Below are positions 56,145 through 64,000 of a DNA stretch of 64,000 nucleotides, piece after piece. The DNA is from Pseudacidovorax intermedius. GTDB taxonomy: Bacteria; Pseudomonadota; Gammaproteobacteria; Burkholderiales; Burkholderiaceae_C. The stretch spans positions 62,001-126,000 of the forward strand of contig NZ_QQAV01000009.1 in the NCBI RefSeq assembly GCF_003350475.1, given 5' to 3'. The notes beneath the pieces were generated by a model. It saw only the letters and a program-made list of their open reading frames with translations, searched no databases and had not been told where the DNA came from. Positions within the stretch are counted from its first letter, which is position 1. Each line of letters starts with the position of its first letter. The position numbers were made by a program, and so were the translations under genes.

Positions 56145-57329
56145 ATGCATCAGACTCCCCTGCATTTGTCTGAATCCATTCCTCGCCAAGAAGGCGCGGC
56201 CGTTCTGGTCGGCGTCGACTTTGGCCTTCCCCATTTTGACGGCGAGCTCGAAGAACTCGGCCTTCTTGCCCAGACCGCCGGGCTCGACCCTGTTGCCCGC
56301 CTGAGCTGCAAGCGCAAGGCGCCCGATGCCGCACTCTTCGTCGGCAGCGGCAAGGCGGAAGAGATCCGAGAACTCACGCTGATGCACCGTGCGAGCGAGG
56401 TGATCTTCGATCAGGCCTTGTCGCCGGCGCAGCAACGCAACCTCGAACGCGAACTGGGCGTCGCCGTCTACGACCGCACCTTCCTCATCCTCGAGATCTT
56501 CGCGCAGCGTGCGCGCAGCCATGAAGGCAAGCTGCAGGTCGAGCTGGCCCGCCTGCAATACCTCAGCACGCGCCTCGTGCGGCGCTGGTCCCACCTGGAG
56601 CGCCAGACCGGCGGTGCCGGTGTGCGCGGCGGCCCGGGCGAAAAGCAGATCGAACTCGACCGCCGGATGATCGATTCGTCGATCAAGCGAACGCGCGAGC
56701 GCCTCGCCAAGGTGCAGAAGCAGCGCGGTACGCAGCGTCGTCAGCGCGAGCGGCGCGACACCTTCAACATTTCGCTGGTCGGCTACACGAACGCCGGCAA
56801 GTCCTCGTTGTTCAACGCGCTGGTCAAGGCGCGTGCCTATGCGGCCGACCAGCTCTTTGCCACGCTGGACACCACCACCCGCCACCTCTACCTCGGTGAC
56901 GTCGGCCGGCGCGTGTCGATCTCCGACACGGTCGGCTTCATTCGCGAACTGCCGCACGGCCTGGTGGATGCTTTCAAGGCCACGCTGCAGGAGGCGGTGG
57001 ATGCCGACTTGCTGTTGCACGTGGTGGATGCGGCCAATCCTCACCATCCAGAGCAGATCGCAGAAGTGCAGCAGGTGCTCGCCGACATCGGCGCGACCGA
57101 CGTACCGCAACTGCTGGTCTTCAACAAGCTTGATGCATTGCCCCACGAGCGGCGTCCGCTCAAGCTCGCCGACGAGATGGAACTGGACGGCCAGGCCGTC
57201 CCGCGCCTCTTCGTGAGTGCCCGCACGGGCGAAGGCCTGCCCGCGCTGCGCGAGGCGCTGGCCCAGCGTGCCGAAGCGGCCGCGATCACCCCATGGTCGC
57301 AGTCCGAATTGCAGAGTGCCGACCACTGA
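56145..57329 (+). CDS. hflX: Ribosome-associated GTPase HflX
   Basis: The product has 394 residues. The N-terminal HflX domain includes FVGSGKAEEI and the glycine-rich GGAGVRGGPGEKQIE. The GTPase domain has GYTNAGKSS (213-221), DTVGFIRELPH and NKLD. HflX splits stalled ribosomes under heat stress. It starts 40 bases after hfq, so the two are likely co-transcribed. Confidence 0.96.
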   Translation: MHQTPLHLSESIPRQEGAAVLVGVDFGLPHFDGELEELGLLAQTAGLDPVARLSCKRKAPDAALFVGSGKAEEIRELTLMHRASEVIFDQALSPAQQRNLERELGVAVYDRTFLILEIFAQRARSHEGKLQVELARLQYLSTRLVRRWSHLERQTGGAGVRGGPGEKQIELDRRMIDSSIKRTRERLAKVQKQRGTQRRQRERRDTFNISLVGYTNAGKSSLFNALVKARAYAADQLFATLDTTTRHLYLGDVGRRVSISDTVGFIRELPHGLVDAFKATLQEAVDADLLLHVVDAANPHHPEQIAEVQQVLADIGATDVPQLLVFNKLDALPHERRPLKLADEMELDGQAVPRLFVSARTGEGLPALREALAQRAEAAAITPWSQSELQSADH

Positions 57330-57369
57330 TTGGGCACAATAGCCCGCGCCAATCACACCTAATCACCGA

Positions 57370-58737
57370 ATGAAGTCAATGCCTGTGTGGAGACGGGTTC
57401 AGGGAATGTTCAACCTGAACGATGGCCGTTGGGGTCGGGGCGACGATGCGTCGTCCTCCTCCGAGGGCGACCGCCCGTCCACGAGCCGGCCCGAGGGCGA
57501 GCCGCCCGTGCCGCCTTCCAACCCCCGTCCGAGGAATCCGGGGCCCAATCAGGGGCCGCCGGATCTCGACGAACTCTGGCGCGACTTCAATCGCAAGCTC
57601 GGCGGCCTGTTCGGTGGGCGCGGCGGCAATGGCGGGGGTCCGCGTCCGCCCAATTTCGGCGGCGGCAAGCCCGACATGAAGAATGCGGGCTTCGGCATCG
57701 GTGCCGTCATCGGCGTCGCGTTGCTGATCTGGCTGGGCACCGGCTTCTTCATCGTCAACGAAGGCCAGCAGGCGGTGATCACCCAGTTCGGCCGCTACAA
57801 GCAGACCGTCGGGGCCGGCTTCAACTGGCGCCTTCCGTATCCGATCCAGCGCCACGAGATCGTGGTGGTCACGCAGATCCGTTCGGCCGACGTCGGTCGT
57901 GACGCCATCGTGCGTTCGACCGGGTTGCGCGAGTCGGCCATGCTGACCGAGGACGAGAACATCGTCGAGATCAAGTTCGCCGTGCAGTACCGCCTGTCCG
58001 ACGCACGGGCCTGGCTGTTCGAAAGCAAGAGCCCGTCCGAGACCGTGGTGCAGGTGGCCGAGACCGCCGTGCGCGAGGTCGTGGGCAAGATGAAGATGGA
58101 CGCTGCCCTCGCCGAGGAGCGCGACCAGATCTCGCCGCGGGTGCGCCAGCTGATGCAGACCATCCTCGACCGCTACAAAGTGGGCGTGGAAGTCGTCGGC
58201 ATCAACCTGCAGCAGGGCGGCGTGCGTCCGCCCGAGCAGGTGCAGGCAGCGTTCGACGATGTGCTCAAAGCCGGCCAGGAACGCGAGCGCGCGAAGAACG
58301 AAGCCCAGGCCTATGCCAATGACGTGGTGCCGCGTGCCGTGGGTACGGCTTCGCGCCTGAAGGAAGAAGCCGAGGCGTACAAAGCCCGTGTGGCAGCGCA
58401 GGCCCAGGGTGATGCGCAACGCTTCGGCCAGGTGCTGGCCGAATACCAGAAGGCGCCGCAGGTCACGCGTGACCGCATGTACACCGACACCATGCAGCAG
58501 ATCTATGCCAACACCAGCAAGGTGCTGGTCGAAAGCCGCCAGGGCTCGAACCTGCTGTATCTGCCGCTGGACAAGTTGATGCAGCAGAGCGGATCGCAGA
58601 ACACGGCCGCGCCGGCCGACGGCGCACCGCCTGCGGTGGCTGGCACCGCCGCCCCGCAATCCTCGGCCATCCCGGTCGCGCCCTCGGGCGACTCGCGCGC
58701 CCGCGACGCTCGTTCGCGCGAACGCGACGTCCGCTGA
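57370..58737 (+). CDS. hflK: FtsH protease modulator HflK
   Basis: From the ATG at 57370 the product has 455 residues; an ATG at 57406 (MFNLNDGRWGRG) with GGAGA 12 bases upstream may be the true start. A Gly/Pro/Asn-rich cytoplasmic region (about 25-100) precedes one membrane helix (107-129) and an SPFH/band-7 domain with coiled coil. The last ~50 residues are Ala/Ser/Arg-rich. HflK pairs with HflC to cage FtsH. Confidence 0.93.
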   Translation: MKSMPVWRRVQGMFNLNDGRWGRGDDASSSSEGDRPSTSRPEGEPPVPPSNPRPRNPGPNQGPPDLDELWRDFNRKLGGLFGGRGGNGGGPRPPNFGGGKPDMKNAGFGIGAVIGVALLIWLGTGFFIVNEGQQAVITQFGRYKQTVGAGFNWRLPYPIQRHEIVVVTQIRSADVGRDAIVRSTGLRESAMLTEDENIVEIKFAVQYRLSDARAWLFESKSPSETVVQVAETAVREVVGKMKMDAALAEERDQISPRVRQLMQTILDRYKVGVEVVGINLQQGGVRPPEQVQAAFDDVLKAGQERERAKNEAQAYANDVVPRAVGTASRLKEEAEAYKARVAAQAQGDAQRFGQVLAEYQKAPQVTRDRMYTDTMQQIYANTSKVLVESRQGSNLLYLPLDKLMQQSGSQNTAAPADGAPPAVAGTAAPQSSAIPVAPSGDSRARDARSRERDVR

Positions 58738-58756
58738 AACCGGGGAGAACAAGAAC

Positions 58757-59656
58757 ATGAACAGAATCGGATTCATCGGCGCTTCGCTGCTCATCCTGCT
58801 GGTGCTCGCCAGCTCCATGCTTTTCGTGGTCGACCAGCGCCAGTTCGGCGTCGTCTATCAGTTGGGCCAGATCAAGGAAGTCATCACCGAGCCGGGCCTC
58901 AAGTTCAAGCTGCCGCCGCCGGTGCAGAACGTGTCGTACATCGACAAGCGCCTGTTGACGCTCTCCAGCATGGACACCGAGCCCATGCTGACGGCCGAGA
59001 AGCAGCGAGTGGTGATCGACTGGTACGTGCGCTGGCGAATCGTCGACCCGTCGGCCTACATCCGCAATGTGGGGCTGGACGAGAGCGCGGGTGCCGTGCA
59101 GCTCAACCGCGTGGTGCGCAATGCCTTCCAGGAGAACATCAACAAACGTACCGTGCGCGACCTGATCTCTGCGCGTCGTGAGGACGTGATGAACGACGTC
59201 CGTCGCGAGGTGTTGAGCGTGGTGCAGGGCGGCAATGCCTGGGGCATCGACATCGTCGACGTGCGGGTGACGCGCATCGACTACGTCGAGGCGATCACCG
59301 AGTCGGTCTATCGCCGCATGGAGGCCGAACGCAAGCGCGTGGCCAACGAGCTGCGTTCGACCGGCCAGGCCGAGGGCGAAAAGATCCGCGCCGACGCTGA
59401 CCGTCAGCGCGAGGTCACGGTGGCCAACGCCTACCGCGACGCCCAGAAGATCAAGGGCGAGGGCGATGCACAGGCGGCTTCCGCCTATGCCGATGCGTTC
59501 GGGCGCGATCCGCAGTTCGCGCAGTTCTACCGCAGCCTCGAAGCCTACAAGCAGAGCTTCAACAAGAAGAGCGACGTGCTGGTGGTGGATCCGGCTTCCA
59601 CCGACTTCTTCCGCGCGATGCGCAGCAGCGGCAGCACGACGTCGAACCAGCGCTGA
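58757..59656 (+). CDS. hflC: FtsH protease modulator HflC
   Basis: The product has 299 residues. An N-terminal membrane helix (about 4-24) is followed by an SPFH domain (VDQRQFGVVYQLGQIKEVI) and a coiled coil ending in FFRAMRSSGS. It forms hetero-oligomers with HflK around FtsH. GGGGAGAACAAG precedes the ATG. The stop overlaps the next start. Confidence 0.95.
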   Translation: MNRIGFIGASLLILLVLASSMLFVVDQRQFGVVYQLGQIKEVITEPGLKFKLPPPVQNVSYIDKRLLTLSSMDTEPMLTAEKQRVVIDWYVRWRIVDPSAYIRNVGLDESAGAVQLNRVVRNAFQENINKRTVRDLISARREDVMNDVRREVLSVVQGGNAWGIDIVDVRVTRIDYVEAITESVYRRMEAERKRVANELRSTGQAEGEKIRADADRQREVTVANAYRDAQKIKGEGDAQAASAYADAFGRDPQFAQFYRSLEAYKQSFNKKSDVLVVDPASTDFFRAMRSSGSTTSNQR

Positions 59657-59844
59657 TGAGCGGCGACAGCCTCTGGCAGGCGCTGGCGCTCGTGCTGGTG
59701 ATCGAGGGGCTGTTTCCGCTGCTCTCGCCGGGTGGATGGCGCCGTGCGTTCAGCCAGCTGCTCCAGCTGCGCGACGGCCAGTTGCGCTTCTTCGCCCTGT
59801 GCAGCGTGGCCGTCGGCCTGCTGTTCTTCTGGCTGGCGAGGTGA
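59656..59844 (+). CDS. DUF2065 small membrane protein
   Basis: The product has 62 residues with two hydrophobic helices separated by a basic loop (GGWRRAFSQLLQL). This matches DUF2065, a family found next to hflC or in the hfl-purA interval in many proteobacteria. The function is unknown; a link to the HflKC-FtsH complex is suggested only by position. The ATG shares one base with the hflC stop. Confidence 0.85.
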   Translation: MSGDSLWQALALVLVIEGLFPLLSPGGWRRAFSQLLQLRDGQLRFFALCSVAVGLLFFWLAR

Positions 59845-59963
59845 ACGCCTTCGTCTTGCCGAAGGCCTTCCACGTGCGTCCTTGAGGCGACGGCCCGCCG
59901 CGGCCGTCTCCGGGGCGTTGTCGAGGGCCGTTAGAATCCCGTTTTAACCACGGCCTACACGCC

Positions 59964-61124
59964 ATGTCCGCCTGGGTCCTCCCGGATCACATTGCCGATG
60001 TGCTGCCTTCCGAGGCGCGCCACATCGAAGAACTCCGACGACAACTCCTCGACACCGCCCGCAGCTACGGCTACGAGCTGGTGATGCCGCCGCTCATCGA
60101 GCATCTGGAATCGCTGCTCTCGGGCACCGGCGAGGCGCTGGACCTGCAGACCTTCAAGCTCGTCGACCAGCTCTCCGGCCGCAGCATGGGCCTGCGTGCC
60201 GACACCACGCCGCAGGTCGCCCGCATCGATGCGCACCTGCTCAATCGCCAGGGCGTGGCACGCTTGTGCTACTGCGGGCCCGTGCTGCATGCGCGGCCCG
60301 ATGGTCCCAATGCCACCCGCGAGCCGCTGCAGTTCGGTGCCGAGATCTACGGCCACGCCGGCCGCGAGGCAGACCTCGAAGCACTCGAACTCGCCCTTGC
60401 CACGCTGCGTGCGGCGGATGTGCGCGATGCGCTCGTGGATCTGGCGGACGTGCGCGTCGTGCGTGCCTTGCTGGCCGGCGCCCAGGCGCCCCGCGACATC
60501 CTGGAGCGCGTGCACGCGGCCCTGGCCGCCAAGGACGCGAGCACGCTGGCCGAACTCACACGCGGATTCCCGGCGCCTGTGCGCGACGCGCTGCGGGTCC
60601 TGCCCGAACTGTATGGTGATCGCCAGGTGCTGGACGAAGCCGAGCGCGTCCTGGCCGCCTTCCCTGACGCCCTGTCGGCCGTGTCGGGCCTGCGCTGGCT
60701 GTCGGCCCAATTGGCCGAACTGGGGACCACCCGCGTGAGCTTCGACCTGGCCGACCTTCAGGGCTATGCCTACTACAGCGGTGCCCGGTTTGCGATCTAC
60801 GCTGACGGCGCCAACGACTCGCTGGCGCGGGGCGGCCGTTATGACGAGGTGGGTGCGGTCTTCGGCCGCAACCGGCCAGCCGTGGGCTTCAGCCTGGATG
60901 TGCGCAGCCTGGTGGCTGTGGTGCCGCGGCCACCGCTACGCGCGGCCATCCGTGCACCCTGGAGCGACACCGACGCCGGCCTGCGCAGTGCCATCGCGGC
61001 GCTGCGCGCCGGTGGCGAGACGGTGGTCTGCGTGTTGCCGGGCCATGAGAGCGAAATCGACGAATTCCACTGCGACCGTACGCTGAACTGCGTCGGTGGC
61101 CGGTGGGAAGTGCAAGCCATCTGA
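59964..61124 (+). CDS. hisZ: ATP phosphoribosyltransferase regulatory subunit HisZ
   Basis: The product has 386 residues and is a catalytically inactive relative of class II histidyl-tRNA synthetases: [21 protein letters not shown] at the start, [33 protein letters not shown], then [13 protein letters not shown]...[11 protein letters not shown]. It partners with the short form of HisG, which must be elsewhere. TAGAAT at 59932-59937 is a possible -10. It is 15 bases ahead of purA. Confidence 0.93.
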   Translation: MSAWVLPDHIADVLPSEARHIEELRRQLLDTARSYGYELVMPPLIEHLESLLSGTGEALDLQTFKLVDQLSGRSMGLRADTTPQVARIDAHLLNRQGVARLCYCGPVLHARPDGPNATREPLQFGAEIYGHAGREADLEALELALATLRAADVRDALVDLADVRVVRALLAGAQAPRDILERVHAALAAKDASTLAELTRGFPAPVRDALRVLPELYGDRQVLDEAERVLAAFPDALSAVSGLRWLSAQLAELGTTRVSFDLADLQGYAYYSGARFAIYADGANDSLARGGRYDEVGAVFGRNRPAVGFSLDVRSLVAVVPRPPLRAAIRAPWSDTDAGLRSAIAALRAGGETVVCVLPGHESEIDEFHCDRTLNCVGGRWEVQAI

Positions 61125-62471
<1,347 letters not shown>

Positions 62472-62493
62472 ACCCGCCCGGAGCCCACGACCC

Positions 62494-63018
62494 ATGTTGA
62501 CCGAAGACGGAAAGCACCTGTACGTCAGCTACGACGAGTACCACAACCTCATCGAGAAGCTCGCGCTCAAGATCCACCAGTCCGGCTGGGAGTTCGACAA
62601 CATCCTGTGCCTGGCCCGCGGCGGCATGCGGCCCGGCGATGTGCTGTCGCGCATCTTCGACAAGCCGCTGGCCATCATGTCCACCAGCTCGTACCGCTCC
62701 GAGGGCGGCACCATCCAGGGCCACCTGGACATCGCCCACTACATCACCACACCCAAGGGCGAGATCGCCGGCCGCGTGCTGCTGGTGGACGACCTGGCCG
62801 ATTCCGGCCACACGCTGCAGGCCGTGGTGGAACTGCTGCGCACCAAGTACGCCCCCATCACCGAGCTGCGCAGCGCGGTGCTCTGGACCAAGCAGCTGTC
62901 GGTGTTCACGCCCGACTACTCGGTGGAGTACCTGGAGACCAATCCCTGGATCCACCAGCCCTTCGAGGGCTACGACACGATGCGACCGGAGAAGCTGCTC
63001 AAGAAGTGGTCCGTCTGA
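62494..63018 (+). CDS. Phosphoribosyltransferase (xanthine/hypoxanthine-guanine type)
   Basis: The product has 174 residues of the type I PRTase fold. The PRPP-binding loop is LLVDDLADSGHT (96-107), and ILCLARGGMRPGDVLSRIF supplies the pyrophosphate loop. The group contains purine salvage enzymes; which base is used is not clear. It follows purA by 22 bases, which fits a purine role. Confidence 0.88.
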   Translation: MLTEDGKHLYVSYDEYHNLIEKLALKIHQSGWEFDNILCLARGGMRPGDVLSRIFDKPLAIMSTSSYRSEGGTIQGHLDIAHYITTPKGEIAGRVLLVDDLADSGHTLQAVVELLRTKYAPITELRSAVLWTKQLSVFTPDYSVEYLETNPWIHQPFEGYDTMRPEKLLKKWSV

Positions 63019-63039
63019 AGAGGGGCTAGCATCGGTGGC

Positions 63040-64000
63040 ATGAGCGCATCTGCCACCGACCTGATCCATCACCCTTACCTTCCTCCGTCGAGTTTCGAGG
63101 CCCCACAGCCGGGCATCTTCAAGGCCTCGACGGTCTTCTTCCCCAGCGTCGCTGCCATGCGCGCGCGCGACTGGAAGAGCAAGGCAGGCTACACCTACGG
63201 CCTGCACGGCACCCCCACCACCTTCCTGCTCGAAGAACGGCTGGCCGCCCTCGAAGGCGGCAGCCAGTGCCTGCTGGCGCCCAGTGGGCTGGCCGCCATC
63301 TCGCTGGTGGCGTTGTCGCTGCTCGGTCGTGGCGATGAGGTGCTGATCCCCGACAACGCCTACGGCCCCAACAAGGCCCTGGCCACGGGCGAACTGGCCA
63401 ACTACGGCATCACGCACCGCCTTTATGACGCGATGGACCCGGCCGATCTGGCTGCGAAGCTCTCGGAGCGCACGCGGCTGGTGTGGATCGAGGCCCCGGG
63501 CTCGGTCACGATGGAGTTTCCCGACCTGCCTTCGCTGGTGGCCGCGTGCCGCGCGCGCGGCGTGGTCAGCGCGCTGGACAACACCTGGGGCGCCGGCCTG
63601 GCCTTCAATCCCTTCGACCTCGTGGGCGACGGGCAGGGTGTGGACATCTCCGTCCACGCGCTCACCAAGTACCCGAGCGGCGGCGGCGATGTGCTGATGG
63701 GCAGCGTGGTCACGCGTGACGAGGCCCTGCACCTCAAACTCAAACTCACGCACATGCGCTTGGGCATCGGTGTCGGTGCCAACGATGCCGAGACGCTGCT
63801 GCGGGCGCTGCCCAGCGTGAACCTGCGCTATGCCGCGCACGACCGCGCAGCACGGACGCTGGCGACTTGGCTGGGCGAACGCGAAGAGATCGCGCAGGTG
63901 CTGCATCCTGCGCTGCCTGGCTCGCCCGGCCATGCGCACTGGCAGACGCTGTGCGGCGCCAGCGACCTGGCGGCCGGACTCTTCTCGGTGGTCTTCGACG
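63040..64000 (+). CDS. metC: Cystathionine beta-lyase (3' truncated by window edge)
   Basis: The first 320 residues are present. This is a Cys/Met-metabolism PLP enzyme: GYTYGLHGTPTTFLLEERLAALEGG and the PLP lysine Lys210 in SVHALTKYPSGG. The overall sequence fits the MetC group that splits cystathionine to homocysteine. TAGCAT (63027-63032) ends seven bases before the ATG and no ribosome binding site is visible, so translation may be leaderless. Confidence 0.88.
   Translation, partial: MSASATDLIHHPYLPPSSFEAPQPGIFKASTVFFPSVAAMRARDWKSKAGYTYGLHGTPTTFLLEERLAALEGGSQCLLAPSGLAAISLVALSLLGRGDEVLIPDNAYGPNKALATGELANYGITHRLYDAMDPADLAAKLSERTRLVWIEAPGSVTMEFPDLPSLVAACRARGVVSALDNTWGAGLAFNPFDLVGDGQGVDISVHALTKYPSGGGDVLMGSVVTRDEALHLKLKLTHMRLGIGVGANDAETLLRALPSVNLRYAAHDRAARTLATWLGEREEIAQVLHPALPGSPGHAHWQTLCGASDLAAGLFSVVFD

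Overview
The window is a GC-rich chromosomal segment of a betaproteobacterium, most likely order Burkholderiales, family Comamonadaceae (Variovorax/Acidovorax/Xenophilus-like). The reasons are the gene order rlmN-pilW-rodZ-ispG-hisS-yfgM-bamB-der-hfq-hflX-hflK-hflC-hisZ-purA, a fused LivM-LivG transport protein, and a phenylacetate (paa) cluster controlled by a TetR-type PaaR. The assignment rests on gene order and protein character only. I saw no tRNA or rRNA genes, CRISPR array, insertion sequence or prophage.

Region 1 (1-4642, + strand): the end of an unusual surface-organelle locus. It holds the 3' end of an outer-membrane beta-barrel/usher-like gene with a C-terminal SdrD-B-like domain, a possible 43-codon coupling ORF, three secreted pilin-like proteins (two of them tandem duplicates), a secreted 177-aa protein of unknown role, a PapD-like periplasmic chaperone, and a fourth pilin-like protein. 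The four pilin-like proteins share an LRVG motif near the N-terminus and an AG-x-Y-x-x-x-V C-terminal strand, and resemble no textbook pilin family. This is the best candidate for an undescribed system. It is cut by the left edge.

Region 2 (4673-6438, - strand): a TauE/SafE transporter, an unannotated 6S RNA directly downstream of zapA, zapA itself and a short coiled-coil gene.

Region 3 (6447-16089, + strand): a cobalamin-riboswitch-controlled operon for vitamin B12 uptake and late assembly: btuB, cobB, cobU, btuF, btuC, btuD, cobO, cbiB, cobD. A small secreted lysine-rich protein and a strong bidirectional terminator follow.

Region 4 (16597-30461): a GbsR/MarR regulator, an EthD-like protein and paaY on the - strand. 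Divergent from them is paaGIKABCDE-paaR, with a palindromic candidate PaaR operator in the divergent promoter region. After a terminator comes a branched-chain-type ABC transporter (livK-livH-livMG-livF), plausibly for an aromatic acid or related substrate.

Region 5 (30520-41742): assorted genes: a cupin, aroC, two MFS exporters, a FrnE-like DsbA protein, an OpgC-like acyltransferase, an exported DUF1800/DUF1501 pair, a nitronate monooxygenase and a DUF3014 protein.

Region 6 (41889-64000): conserved housekeeping genes: bamD divergent from rluD, scpB, rluB, ndk, rlmN, pilW, rodZ, ispG, hisS, yfgM-like, bamB, der, hfq, hflX, hflK, hflC, a DUF2065 protein, hisZ, purA, a phosphoribosyltransferase and the start of metC. 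This block combines outer-membrane assembly (BamB, BamD), ribosome assembly and RNA modification (Der, RluB, RluD, RlmN, HflX) and RNA regulation (Hfq).
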